A stretch of DNA of 64,000 nucleotides from Ursus arctos. Taxonomy: Eukaryota > Chordata > Mammalia > Carnivora > Ursidae. Below are positions 46,225-58,194 of this stretch, in pieces. Position 1 is the stretch's first letter, and the number at the start of each line of letters is the position of its first letter. The stretch spans positions 13,408,423 through 13,472,422 of the forward strand of contig NW_026622852.1 in assembly GCF_023065955.2 (NCBI RefSeq), read 5' to 3'. The position numbers and the translations under genes were made by a program. The notes under the pieces are model-generated. The model made no database searches and was not told the DNA's origin. It was given only the letters and a program-made list of their open reading frames with translations.

Positions 46225-46434
46225 TTTTTTTTTTTTAAAGATTTTATTTATTTATTTATTTATTTGACAGAGATAGAAACAGCCAGCGAGAGAGGGAACA
46301 CAAGCAGGGGGAGTGGGAGAGGAAGAAGCAGGCTCATAGCGGAAGAGCCTGATGTGGGGCTCGATCCCAGAACGCCGGGATCACGCCCTGAGCCGAAGGC
46401 AGACGCTTAACCGCTGTGCCACCCAGGCAACCCC
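46225..46434 (-). mobile_element. SINEC, minus strand, in SLC24A2 intron
   Basis: Young copy with the duplication AGAAGGGAGTTTT on both sides and an expanded ATTT repeat. Confidence 0.97.
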
Positions 46435-46726
46435 AGAAGGGAGTTTTAAAAGCCAACTGGCCATTGGCTCCAGCGGCCAGTGCCTGACAATGGAACCAAA
46501 TCCTGTTGCGGCTTTGCCTCTGGATTAATAATGGCAGGTTAAGGATGGACACCTAGTGTTCCCATTTTTTCTCTGCCATCTCCTAGTGTCTGTAACCTAC
46601 TCTTAAAGACTTTTAGACTACTGTTTCCATAGGAAACTGATTCGGGGGGGTTTGGGGTTTGGTAATACATGACTGTAAATCAGCACGGCAGCTGTGGAGA
46701 AACCAGCAGTTAGGGAATCACAAGTC

Positions 46727-46915
46727 CAAGGTCTGGCTCCGGCATTTATTAAGAACTTGACCTACTGTTCAGTTAACCAATTGTGTAAAGTCTTTGATCC
46801 TTGCTTTCTTATCCTTAAAGTGGGGATGATAATACCCTTAAAAGGTGGCTGGGAGGACTAAAAAGATCATTTGCAGAAAAGCCCTTCGCAAATGGAAAAC
46901 ATTACTGAAAAGCAA
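46727..46915 (+). repeat. MIR SINE
   Basis: TCTTATCCTTAAAGTGGGG, GATGATAATACCCTTAAAAG and GGCTGGGAGGACTAAAAAG follow the MIR core. Confidence 0.65.
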
Positions 46916-47211
46916 TGGGGGATGGTTATTATGTTTTATTTTGGTCTTTGCCCTTTAACTCTGATGAAGTCTATTTTGACAGTTGGTCTAGCTGCAGATG
47001 GAGGCTCTCCATTCTCTTGAGCAACTTTTTAAAAGAGTCTTCTTGGGACTTGTAAAAGCTTTATGTATTTTCTGGAGTTGGCAAACTGCAGTTCTGAAAA
47101 CTTTCAAGATAATGCTTTCAATTTGGTTTTCAACAGCCTACTTGATGACATTCATCATTTTTAGAAAAAAATTCAAAGGGCCAGAGTAGCATGTAAGAAT
47201 AAGGGATTTTA

Positions 47212-47407
47212 GGGGCGCCTGGGTGGCTCAGTCGTTAAGCGTCTGCCTTCGGCTCAGGGCGTGATCCCGGCGTTCTGGGATCGAGCCCCACATCAGGCTC
47301 CTCCGCTGGGAGCCTGCTTCTTCCTCTCCCACTCCCCCTGCCTGTGTTTCCTCTCTCGCTGGCTGTCTCTCTCTGTCAAATAAATAAATAAAATCTTAAA
47401 AAAAAAA
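47212..47407 (+). mobile_element. SINEC
   Basis: Head GGGGCGCCTGGGTGGCTCAG with a subfamily difference (CTCAGTCG) from the main group. The target duplication is AAGAATAAGGGATTTTA / AAGAATAAAGGACTTTA. Confidence 0.95.
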
Positions 47408-47621
47408 AGAATAAAGGACTTTAGGGAATAGAATAAACTCATGTCTAAATACCTTTTGTGATTTATAAGTAATAGCTCTGTTTCCACTGACTTAAAAGCA
47501 TAGTTGGGAGCTATTTTTGTGTTGATGGTCACGTCTGCTCTAGAGCCTGGCTGGCTAAACCAGCTTATGCTGTCCTCATGGAGCAAAGATTCACTGTTCC
47601 CCATCAGAAAGGAAGTCCGTG

Positions 47622-47800
47622 GGGGCGCCTGGGTGGTTCAGTCGGTTAAGCATCTGCCTTTGGCTCAGGCCATGATCCCGGGGTCCTGGGATCCGATGCT
47701 CTTCCTGCTCAGTGGGGAGTCTGCTTCTCCATCTCCCTCTGCCTCTTCCCTCCCCTCCCCCCTCAAATAAACAAATGAAATCTTAAAAAAAAAAAAAAAA
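47622..47800 (+). mobile_element. SINEC, internally shortened older subfamily
   Basis: GTGGTTCAGTCGGTTAAGCA, then a deletion after GGGATCCGATG. The flank AGAAAGGAAGTCCGTG recurs with a 4-bp GGAA expansion after the A-tail. Confidence 0.93.
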
Positions 47801-48259
47801 AGAAAGGAAGGAAGTCCATGTGAGCAGAATCCCTGCTTGGATCACTGTAGTCTACCTGATACACAGAATATAGCCCGGTTTATTATTATTTATTATTAAT
47901 AGGTATAGCAAATATACCTATTTGCTGAATAAATAAGTCAATCTACATACTTAGGTGATTTTACTAGCATGTTTTTCACCGATTCTCCTAGAAAAAATTA
48001 AATAAGGGTTCTGCATAGGAGTGCCCTATTCTCCTTGATGACCTATTTTTTGGGTTAGCTTTGGAATGAAACATTTTCAGAGACTCTGAAGATGCTGACT
48101 GAATGACTGTCATCCCCGATAAATAGGCTGATTCTTCGAGGGAGTTCCACAGCAGCAACTATTCTAAAACAACACTTATATTTAGAGTTTGAATGGCTCT
48201 ATAGACAGAAAAAAAAAAAAAAGCAGAAAATGAAGAGGGGTGGTTTGGTGGTGGTGTTA

Positions 48260-48478
48260 AGAGGGATGGCTCGGATCCAGGGGGACCTGGGTGCCAATCT
48301 GAGCCTGCCACTCCCAGTACATGGTGGCCAACTTCCCCGAGCCTCAGTTTTCCTCATTTGTAGAATGGGGATAATAATATCCACTCTCAGAGCTGTTGTG
48401 ATGATTATATGTGATGATGAGACAGCAAATAGCACGGTGTCAGGTATAAATATTCAATAAATATCAGCTGTGCCAACT
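48260..48478 (+). repeat. MIR SINE, nearly full length
   Basis: TCCTCATTTGTAGAATGGGG, AGCTGTTGTGATGATTATAT and ATATTCAATAAATATCAGC span MIR core to tail. Confidence 0.78.
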
Positions 48479-49464
48479 CAGACCCTACTCCTTTCTCACT
48501 CCAACTTAGCAGACGGCAGCCACTGGGCTGGCAGCGGAGCCCGAAGCTGGTTTAGTAGGCGTCAGCCTCTAACGCGGGGCATCACCAGGATGACGACTCT
48601 CTGTTGTGCCTCCAACTCCTGGTGAATTTGTACGGCTCCTAGAAACACTGCTGCTGATTGAGAACGAGTCTTCCTAAGCTCATTTGAAGAACATTTCACT
48701 GCATTTGGCTTTTGGTGAGTTAGCGGCAAGATGATAGGCACAGGGATGGGACAGTGCTGATCAAATCGGCAGCATCAGAGAAGTTAGAGCTAGAAAGGAT
48801 GTCAGCCTCTCTTGGGGGGAATTCCTTTGTTTTCTAATGCAAGTAGATGATGGGGCCACTCAGAATCCAAATTCAGTGCCGCTCCGAATATCGCAGGATG
48901 CAGTTCCATGCCTTGGCTTAAGGAGGAACTGTAAAAATGTCATATTGCGAAATGAGACACAAGGTTGTATCGGACTCTTAGAGTTAACTGCTCCTATTCG
49001 ATGCAGGATGGATTTTAACCATATGTTCTCATCACCCAAGAAATTTACTAATTTCATGATGCAAAAACAATAAAAGGTAACAAAAACTAAAGGAAAGTAT
49101 GCATAAAGCATTTTATGGAAAGGGCATTTATTTTTGGCCAAACAGTAGCTAAATAATGATATTAAATAGCATTTATTGTTGGTAAGACTGTGGATAACAA
49201 AACGGTTGAGCACTAAATGGTACATTTGTTATCTTTCTGGCTTTTATAGCTCAAAAGTATAAGAAGCAGAATTAGAGCTAGACTTCTTAGAACGTAAACT
49301 GCTATTTTGATCAGCTGTCTGGATGTCTTAGAAGAGCATTTCTATAGAAGAGAAAAGGAAGCTTCTCATTCATTACTAGAAAGTAAGGTTTCTCTTTATG
49401 CACTTTATATTCCCGGGCTTTTTGGTAGTTATTATTGTTCTAGGCATTGCGTTTGAATTTTTCT

Positions 49465-49667
49465 TTTTTTTTTTTTAAGATTTTATTTATTCATTTGAGA
49501 GAGAGAGAGAGACAGCCAGTGAGAGAGGGAACACAAGCAGGGGGAGTGGGAGAGGAAGAAGCAGGCTCCCAGCGGAGGAGCCTGATGCGGGGCTCGATCC
49601 CAGAACGCTGGGATCACGCCCTGAGCTGAAGGCAGACGCTGAACGACTGAGCCACCCATGCGCCCCT
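49465..49667 (-). mobile_element. SINEC, minus strand
   Basis: Perfect duplication CGTTTGAATTTTTCT (49450-49464 and 49669-49683). It faces an opposite-strand copy 250 bp away. Confidence 0.97.
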
Positions 49668-49918
49668 ACGTTTGAATTTTTCTACAAGAGAATGAAAAGG
49701 AAGTAAGAGTATGGAATTAAGATAATCATTAAAAAGGACAGAAAAATATGAAAGTGTAGAGGATGATGTTTTCTAGAATGGCTAAAGAGAAATCACTAGA
49801 AAACAAGTGAGAAAAAAAAAATCCACCACTTTTTTTTTTATCAGTACATGAAAGAATTAAAAAGAATAGAAATTATTTTTTTAAGAATAAAAATAATTAT
49901 TAAGAAAAATCATTACAT

Positions 49919-50118
49919 GGGGCGCCTGGGTGGCACAGCGGTTAAGCGTCTGCCTTCGGCTCAGGGCGTGATCCCGGCGTTATGGGATCGAGCCCCACAT
50001 CAGGCTCTTCCGCTATGAGCCTGCTTCTTCCTGTCCCACTCCCCCTGCTTGTGTTCCCTCCCTTGCTGGCTGTCTCTATTTCTGTCAAATAAATAAATAA
50101 AATCTTTAAAAAAAAAAA
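49919..50118 (+). mobile_element. SINEC
   Basis: Perfect duplication AAGAAAAATCATTACAT flanks it. It pairs as an inverted repeat with 49465-49667. Confidence 0.97.
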
Positions 50119-50419
50119 AAGAAAAATCATTACATGTTATAAATGGCAAACAGTCCTGGAAACCTGGAGGCTGAGAAGCAGCTTATCTTCTGCAATGATT
50201 TCTGGGTGGTATTGATAGCAAATGACTGTGGAAAATCATGACTTTGGGGCAAGCAGAGCTTCTTCAGTGGGTCAGCAATTGTTTGTTAATATCCAGGAAG
50301 AATAATCTGAAGTCAAACATCATAAAATAATAGGATAGGAATAACATAAAGTACCTTGTAAGAATAATACTGGCTATACTAACTGACATTTCCAGTGGAT
50401 TTTTTCAACGATGTTATAT

Positions 50420-51650
50420 GTTCTTTTTCTTTAAAAAAATTACGGTGTGATTTACATACAGCAAAGTATAATTTTATATCCAGTAAAACTCACCCTTTAA
50501 AAAAGTGTATCGTTCTAGGAGTTTTGGTAAATGTATGCAGTCCTGTTTCTCTACATCCTCATCAACATGTCTGGGTTTTTTGAATATAGGCGTCCTAGTG
50601 GTTGTGAAGTGGTATCTCATGTTTATTTCTTCAGAGAGACAGAAAGAGCGCGTGTATGCAAGTGGGGCAGTGGAGGGGAGGCGCAGAGGGAGAGGGAGAA
50701 TCTCAAGCAGGCTCCACACCCAGTGCAGAGCCTGACACGGGGCTCCATCTCACAACCCTGAGATTGTGACGGGAGCTGCAATCAAGGGTTGGACGCTTAG
50801 CCAGCTGAGCCACCCAGGAGCCCCTTATGTTTATTTTTAAACAACTCTCTCTCGACATAGAATTTACATACCATAAAATGCACTTACTTAAACCGTATAT
50901 ATAATTCAATATTTTAGCATATTTATAGACTTATAGAGCTAATTTAATTTTAGAGCTTTAATTTAAATTTAGAGCTTTTTATTGTCCCAGGAAAAAACCC
51001 TGTACCCTTTTGCAGTCGTTCCCCATTCCCTCCAACCTCCCCAACCCTAGGCAACCATTAACTTTCTGTCTCTACAGATTTGCCTATTTTTCACATTTCA
51101 TATCAATGGAATCATTCCAGCATGTGATTGTTTGTGACTGTCTTTTTCATTTAGCATAATATTTTAAAGGTCCATTCACATGTAGCGTGTACCAATACCT
51201 TGTTCCTTTTTATTGTGGAATAGTATTCTATTGTATGGATAGACCACATTTTGTGTATCCACTCATTGGCTGATGAACATTTGGCGATTACGAATAATAC
51301 CCCCGTGAACATGTGTATATAAATTTTTGTGTGGATGTTTTCATTTCTCTTGGGTATACAGGTAGCGGAATCACTGGATCATATGGTAACTCTGTGCTTA
51401 ACATTTTGTGGCCTGCCAAACTGTTTTCTAAAGTGGCTGCGTTACTTTATATTCTTACCATCAATAAATAAAAGTTCCAATTTCTCTACATCCTCCCCAA
51501 TGCTTGTTATTATATCCATGCTAAGTGAGAGTCAAGTGGCATCTCATTGTGGTGTTGATTTGCATTTCTCTAGTGAATAATGATGCTGAGCTTCTTTTCT
51601 TGTGCTTATTATCTATTTGCATATCTTTGGTGAACTATCTATTCAAATCT
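50420..51650 (+). repeat. L1 3' UTR (old, L1MB/L1ME-like) interrupted by a SINE
   Basis: TGGAATAGTATTCTATTGTA, TCATTGGCTGATGAACATTT, TTGATTTGCATTTCTC and CATCTCATTGTGGTG are hallmark strings of L1 3' ends. The SINE at 50631 splits it. Confidence 0.72.
50631..50824 (-). mobile_element. Older SINEC inserted in L1
   Basis: GAGAGACAGAAAGAGCGCG and GAGCCACCCAGGAGCCCC bound it. The duplication is TCATGTTTATTTCT / TTATGTTTATTTTT. Confidence 0.9.
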
Positions 51651-51674
51651 TTTATCCATCTTAAACATTAGGAT

Positions 51675-51755
51675 GGGCCCAAAGTGGGCCTTGAACTCAT
51701 GACCCTGAGATGATGAGTTGCATGCTCTGCCCATGAGCCGGTCTGGTGCCCCTTG
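51675..51755 (-). mobile_element. Degraded SINEC head fragment
   Basis: CTTGAACTCATGACCCTGAG then GAGTTGCATGCTCTGCCC and GGTGCCCC are the tRNA-like head only. Confidence 0.75.
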
Positions 51756-51889
51756 CCTTTCTATTATTGAGCTTAAGGTATATATCTATCTTATAAGATC
51801 TGTATCTATATCTATCCTGGTAGAAGTGCTTTTTCAGATGTATATGATGTGTATTTTAGGACTGTTGATAATAGAGGATAAAAACACAG

Positions 51890-52045
51890 GTTCCAGAGTT
51901 TCAGAGACTTGGGTTACGATCTCAGTTCTGATATTTAAACCTATATAATCCTGAGCAATTTTATTATTAGCTCAAAGTCTAACTCTTTTTCTGTAACTGT
52001 GGATAATAATAGCACCTCCTTCATGGGCTTTGTGCCTCCGTACAG
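51890..52045 (+). repeat. MIR SINE relic
   Basis: GGTTACGATCTCAGTTCTGA, CCTGAGCAATTTTATTATTA and CTGTAACTGTGGATAATAAT follow MIR order. Confidence 0.55.
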
Positions 52046-52667
52046 GGTGACTGTCAAGATCACGAGGACAAAGTGATGTGAGTTATCCTAGCAATCAACC
52101 AGTAATGGTTACCACTATTATCTATGAGAACGTGAAATGTTTGCATTTCATTCTTTCATCCATGTGTTACAACAAATAATTCCTGGGAGTTTATTCTTGT
52201 GACAGCCACTAGGACTGGCACTGAGTTAAAAGTAAAATACATCATCATTACAGCAAACTGAGGTTCAAGGAAGGGGACTACTTTGTCTCCACTTCTCTTC
52301 CTCGAGCCAGTGTGAAAGGCTGGCGAGAGCTTGCGGTGAGTGGCGGCCCACTCCTGGAGTGGGCAAAACCTCGACATTCCTCCTAGAGCAGGGGAGGCTT
52401 GGATTCAGGCTACAGAGGGCAAGAAGTGTTGGGGTGACCTCCTCCACACGGATGTCCAGAGTTATGCTGACTGGACTCCCTGCCACAGGAAAAGGCCAGG
52501 AGGCATGGGGAAGTTCAGTGGGGGTAACATCCTTTAGTCCTGGAATATGTACCTTGTCTTTTCGGACACAATATTATTCTGACTTTTTCCCAAAGCAGAC
52601 ACATCAACGAACCCTTTGGCAACCATGAGCAGAACCAGGCAGATGGGTGTTCCTCTCAAGGTCTTAC

Positions 52668-52757
52668 CTGGTGTGCCCACCAGACCATCAAGTAAGAGAA
52701 TACAGCGATCCAGGTGATGGAGCCAAAGAACGTGATGGGAAAAAACTTTCTTGACGA
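52668..52757 (-). CDS. SLC24A2: SLC24A2 (NCKX2) internal coding exon: second helix of C-terminal cluster
   Basis: This exon is 90 bp (30 codons), opened by the acceptor CTCTTTCAG and closed by the donor GTAAGA. The translation runs from SSRKFFPITFFGSITWIAVF through SYLMVWWAHQ. It joins in phase 0 after RKP of the upstream exon and before VGETIGI of the next. The segment is a membrane helix plus a short linker leading to the alpha-2 repeat. The introns are about 8.3 kb upstream and 7.0 kb downstream. The exon sits between oppositely oriented SINEs at 49919 and 53530. Reading frames on the opposite strand here are shadows. Confidence 0.94.
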
Positions 52758-53529
52758 CTGAAAGAGAACCAGGAAGAGACGAGAGCGTCAGCGCCATCCA
52801 TGAGGTGGACCTGAGAGACCCAAGCTAAATCCACCAATGCTGCTACTCCTCCCCATTGCCTTCCATCTTTGTAGGCTCAGCAATTGAAAGGCCCTGCCTA
52901 CCCGCATTCAAGCCAGGGCAGAAGATTCTCTCTTGGGAATGTTGGTTGGAGCCAAATCATCACCAAGCTAGTTCCTGAGATGGAAGTCTCTTGAAGAGAA
53001 TGTCCGTTCCTGCTGCTGGCTGCTTGGATGCCCCCTGCCCTTCCCACGACACCTGGTTTCTCAGCCTGGCCCTCAGTCTCTTGACCACCCCATAGCCTTC
53101 CTCCTTCTCCTATTCCCTTCTGCTCAAGTTCATCAGAAACAGTTTCTATTGCTTCACCCCATGCATCCTAGCAGTCCACTGGCCAGAAAACGTAGGTGAT
53201 TAATTGCTTTTAACAAGAAGGATCAGTAGGTTCCAAAACAGGTTCCTCTTACTCCCCCACAAATCACTGGGAGAGGCCACACGGAAGAAGCCATCACCAT
53301 AGTTTCTATAGTTTCTATAGGACAGCTGCCCTTCAGGACATTTGACCCACTCTTGTAGAATAGATTAGACAGAGGCCTAGTGCACTGCTTCCTACAGAGG
53401 GGGGCAGAGTAGATGATCTTGGGACAGTTTTCTTTCCTGTTCTCCCCCTGACATAATAATGTCTATTTCTTCTTTGAGCACTGGCCTTTGTGCAATCTCA
53501 GGCTTACAGTGTGAACACTTTCTATTTTT

Positions 53530-53723
53530 TTTTTTTAATATTTATTTATTTACTTGACAGAGATAGAGACAGCCAGCGAGAGAGGGAACACAAGCAGGGG
53601 GAGTGGGAGAGGAAGAAGCAGGCTCATAGCGGAGGAGCCTGACGTGGGGCTCGATCCCAGAATGCCCGGATCACGCCCTGAGCCGAAGGCAGACGCTCAA
53701 CCGCTGTGCCACCCAGGCACCCC
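53530..53723 (-). mobile_element. SINEC, minus strand, near SLC24A2 exon
   Basis: Young copy with the duplication GAACACTTTCTATTTTT / GACACTTTCTATTTTT. It starts 0.77 kb upstream of the exon at 52668-52757. Confidence 0.96.
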
Positions 53724-54200
53724 GACACTTTCTATTTTTAAAATCCAACTATAATGAACAGTGTCAGATTAGTGTCAGGTGTGCAATGCAATGATGCACC
53801 AATTCTATGCATTACTCAGCGCTCAGTGTGAACACTTTTAGTTTCTTTCAAATGTTAGCCAAAATCAGACACTCAGAATGTAGTGTTTCTTACCCGACCT
53901 CACTACAGAGGGACCAGGCTTGCAGTGGATTGTAGTGGTGTTTTGTTGATAGCTTTTTTTTTTTTTTTTTTGCAAAATTGGGGCTCTTTAAAACATGCTC
54001 AGCAGAATGCCCTCAGCCTCTCACCTATTACTACCAAACACTTTTTATCTCAAAGCTTCCACTATGAGAAACAATCTCATTTTTTGCTTTGATAATGCCA
54101 TCCAATTTTGTCCAGAGAAGTGAATCCTGGAGTTGACTCGGATGAAAGCTATCTCAATTGTCTAAAAAGTCGACCTTGGGCGGTCACACAGAATGCTTTT

Positions 54201-54397
54201 TTTTTTTTTTTAAAGATTTTATTTATTTATTTGACAGAGAGAGACAGCCAGCGAGAGAGGGAACACAGGCAGGGGGAGTGGGAGAGGAAGAAGCAGGCTC
54301 CCATTGGAGGAGCCTGATGTGGGGCTCGATCCCAGAATGCTGGGATCACGCCCTAAGCCGAAGGCAGACGCTTAACGACTGCGCCACCCAGGCGCCC
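54201..54397 (-). mobile_element. SINEC, minus strand
   Basis: Young copy with the perfect 16-bp duplication CACACAGAATGCTTTT (54185-54200 and 54398-54413). Confidence 0.97.
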
Positions 54398-54413
54398 CAC
54401 ACAGAATGCTTTT

Positions 54414-56480
54414 TGTCATGGCTTTTGAGAGCTTCATTAAGAGGTGCAAACTCGTAACTAGTCATCTTTTGAATATCTGTAATAATAACGAACACAGTCT
54501 CTATCGCCCCAAACCAGGCGTACATTCTCTTTACTAATTTTGAGTTTTCAATATATGTTTTTATGATCGCACGTACCGTTCTGTTAAATTAGAGAGTGCT
54601 GTCTTTTTGGGGCTATTTGTTAGCTGCAGTGTTTGCAAGACCCGTGGGCTTGATTAAATCGGGGGAGACATCAGGCCACAGTGAGAAGGAGGAAAAGAAT
54701 TTTGACTAAAGACTCAGGACCCTCCTGGGGGCCTGAGCACTTTAGTCAGTTGTGGGGGGAAAAAAAAGTAATCCATTTTTCGAAGTGTATGTTGAGACAT
54801 TCACTTCTGAGGGCGAATTCCTTTAAAGCTGAGGATTCAGCTGGATTTTGGAGACCAGATTCCCCAGGTCTTGGAATCGCCAGAGCTAAGAAAGCAAGTT
54901 TCCCAGACATGGGTTTAGCTAATTGGAGTCCCCATTCTTTTCCTCTGGTCACAAGTCACTGTTTCAGGACCCTAAGAGGGAGGAGAGTTTCATCTCCTAT
55001 GGCCAGGCTCCGTCGCAGGGAAGGAAAAGGCCTTTCTTGTGATGTGGGGCCGCACATGAGATTGGAGCAGCCAGCAGGTCGTGAACTTGATTCTGAGCAA
55101 CCTGGGAGGGAGGGAATGGAGTACCATCTCCCTACTTTATGGTACGGTGTATGTGCTGGAGATCTTGGGAGAGTCCTCATTTCATAGGTTGCTCATTCTG
55201 CAGCTTAGATCATTCATTAAATATATAATTATTCTTTAATTTATTATGCCTTTGCACGTCTGTGGATTGATGTGATGTGACAAGTCAGAATCCAATTATT
55301 TGAACATATTTCTCATCTGAAAAACATCATCCCTGAACCATAGAACATTCCTAATCCAAAGGTCGAAACTAAGGAGTCAGACTAAGGATGTAAAGGAACC
55401 AAGTTCACATCAACATGCTAATGAAAACCTCTCTCAATGATGCTTGTGATTCTTGATCAAGAGGCCAATTAGTAATTAGTGGACATCTATGTGTACCTAG
55501 TATTGTATTAGGGACTCAGTGAAAAGAAATTAAAAGATAATTTTTATTTGTGAGTTTCCAGGTCTTCATCATAAACTAGGGGTAGGTAAAGGCCGGGTAC
55601 CTACTCTGTACCCAAGTCTTGAACTAGACCTGAAATTCAAACCTAGGTCTGTCTGACTATCCAGCATGTATGCCAATATTTAGGTCATACCGATTTGTTC
55701 TTAGAGAAAACAGGGCCAACAAGGCTCAAAATATGCCCAGCTATAGACATAATGATGATCATTGTAATACTAGCCTGTGCTCCGAATGTCAGAAGATATA
55801 AGGAGCATCGGGGAGACAGAGGCTAGCATTCCAGCTGAATGGCCATCTGCCTCATCCCACCTCCCACATTGTCCCTGATTGGGAAGCATCAACCCTTTAT
55901 GCATCGGCAGGTCAGCTGAATGTCTCCCAACTGTCCAACTACCTTATCCTTTCCAATCTCACAACCCAGGTAATTCCTTCTTCTTTCGTTTTTTTCTGAA
56001 TGACTCCCCTAATTTGGACTCTATGGTCTCATTCCAGACATGCTGCCCAGTCGGATTTGTGCAATTATTTCGTTACCAGTCTCACTGGAAGGAAGGAAAT
56101 AGCCCCTGAAGCCAAGGTCTGACATGTCAATTTTTGGTTAATAATGGTGGCTCTTCCTAACATCTGCTGGGATGGACCTCCTACTAATTAGCAAAAAGCA
56201 AATTGCGTCCATGTGCCGGCCATTTTGTTCCCAATGTAATGGTTTACGTGTATAATTGACAGCTAATGTTCTCATTAGAAGCTTTTAGTACATCAGCGTG
56301 ATACTCTCTTGGCTTGGAAAACATTTCTGGACATTAGCTTGTTGCACAAATTGGCCATATCCTTACTGGTTTAAACTTGACAAATACTCACTGAGCATCT
56401 ATTTTATGCAAGGTTTGGGGGCATACATGTCTAAAAGCAGTTCCCCCACAATCCTATTAAAGATTAAAAGTGCATTCTCT
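54414..56480. other. Unassigned intronic sequence
   Basis: A 168-codon plus-strand frame (54681-55187) is antisense to SLC24A2 and has no recognisable domain. I see no named repeat. Confidence 0.4.
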
Positions 56481-56489
56481 GGATGAATA

Positions 56490-56695
56490 TGATCGGTATT
56501 GAAATCCCTGCTCACCGATTACCAGTGATGTGACTTGAGACAAATCCTTTCATCTTCTAAGCCTCAGTTTTTTCACCTGTAAAATGGGGGGGGGGGATAA
56601 CAACATCTAATTGTTCTGGGGATTTTGGGTCTGTAAAGTGTCTACCAAAGTGCCCGGCACATAATAAGTGCTCAGATAATAGATGATGTTCCCCT
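56490..56695 (+). repeat. MIR SINE with a poly(G) expansion
   Basis: GAAATCCCTGCTCACCG, CTCAGTTTTTTCACCTGTAA and AGTGCCCGGCACATAATAAG span MIR. The usual GGGG is expanded near 56587. Confidence 0.75.
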
Positions 56696-57416
56696 TGTTT
56701 TGGTTTTTAAGAAACAAGGAAACTGGAGTTCAGAGAGGTGTACCTGGCTGAGGGTCGTGGCTTTGCCTCTTTCTTGCTGGGTGCGCTTGGACAAGTCACT
56801 AAACCTCTCTGGGTCTCAATCACTTCCTTCTTGCTAGAACTGTGCTCGGCACACAGACACAATAAGCACTTGGTGAATGACTCAATGGCTGGTATCAGCT
56901 GTGAAAACAGAGCTGACTTCTGAGGCACCTTCCCAGTTCAAATGGTCACGTTTAGATGCGTTTAGATACATTCCTGTTTTGTAAGAGTACCCACCCTAAG
57001 TCAGGAGAGAATATAACTTCGGGGGTCTCTATCTCCTTTATGATTGTCCATGTTTACCAAAGACATGCTCCCCATTAAGGTTTGTATGTTAGTTCTTTTG
57101 CTTTTAAACCAAAGCCATTATTTTAAGAAAACGATAAAAGTGAATTAATCTGAGCTGGAAGTGTGTATAATCCAACAAACACTGTCATATAATTTGCATA
57201 TAAATGAAGTGGAAATAAAAACAAGTGGGAGTACTGTTTACCCTGAATCTGGATGGATACTAAAAAATCATGTTTTCCTCGTAATTACTGTCAGGGTTTG
57301 GAACGTTCATCTCCATGGGTAATTCAAAAACTACTGCGGAAACAGAGCTGCCAGGCCTTCCGGAGGAGCAAATGTTTATTAATTAATAATTTTCTCCTCT
57401 CTTTTTCTTCTCCCTT

Positions 57417-57903
57417 GATATTTTTCAGGAGGCCTTTGTGGTAGTGCATGCAGGCTGTGGTAGACTGCCAACATGGCCGCAGCACTTCCCAGTTCTTCTT
57501 AACAAGAGGCGAGGTCTGCTTCCCCATCCTTTGAATCTGGGCTGGCCTTATGACTTCCTTGGACCAGCAGAATATGGCAGAAGTGACAGCATGCAGATTC
57601 CAAACTAGATCTCAAGAGGCTTTGCAGCTGCTTTCATTCTTGCTGCCCTTGGAACTTGGCCATCACGTGAGTCCGCTCCGGCTAGCCTACTTAAGGCTCA
57701 GGGACCGTGTGGGGCCGAGATGAGCTTTTCCTGCTGACATACTCCTATGCCAACAAGCCCTCAGCCAGATAGGTGAGCAGAACTGTCCAGCTGAGCCCAG
57801 AACAAATGGTCCATTCAAAGAATTCTGGACTAAAAAATTGCTTCCTTTTTTTAGCCACTAAGTTTTGGGCTGGTGTGTTACACAGCAAATGATCACTGAT
57901 ACG
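57417..57903 (+). mobile_element. MLT1-type LTR (ERVL-MaLR class)
   Basis: TGAATCTGGGCTGGCCTTAT, ATATGGCAGAAGTGACAGC and the end TAGCCACTAAGTTTTGGGC match the MLT1 LTR layout. It is ancient and noncoding. Confidence 0.6.
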
Positions 57904-58194
57904 AGATCAAAGCTGAAACTCTTCTGTGCTACGCACGATCAAGAAGCCACTTATGGGCTTTTGTATCAACTGGCATGGTTTCTTTCATTTGGCGTTTTGT
58001 ATACGCAAAGAATGGCCGTATAGGGCATCTGTCAAACCAGCATGCTTTGAGATTAAACTGGGGCTACCCCGGGCAAACTGGGAGGCATGGTCCCTTTAAA
58101 TTTGCAGTGCTGTGGCGAGGGTTCCCTCTTCATGCTTTCCTTCATCACAGATGTCATGGCCAGCAGGGAATCTAGAGATCTCCCCTCCCTGTAC

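Larger units (their letters stand above)
45715..52667 (-). other. SLC24A2: SLC24A2 intron before the alpha-2 exon
   Basis: This intron is about 7.0 kb, running from donor GTAAGA to acceptor TTTTAG. It contains seven SINEs in both orientations, three MIRs, one L1 3' end with a SINE inside it, and a degraded SINE head at 51.7 kb. I see no coding sequence in it. Confidence 0.9.

Noticed and set aside
54681..55187. 168-codon plus-strand frame
   Set aside because: Intronic and antisense to SLC24A2, no recognisable domain, and a composition expected by chance.
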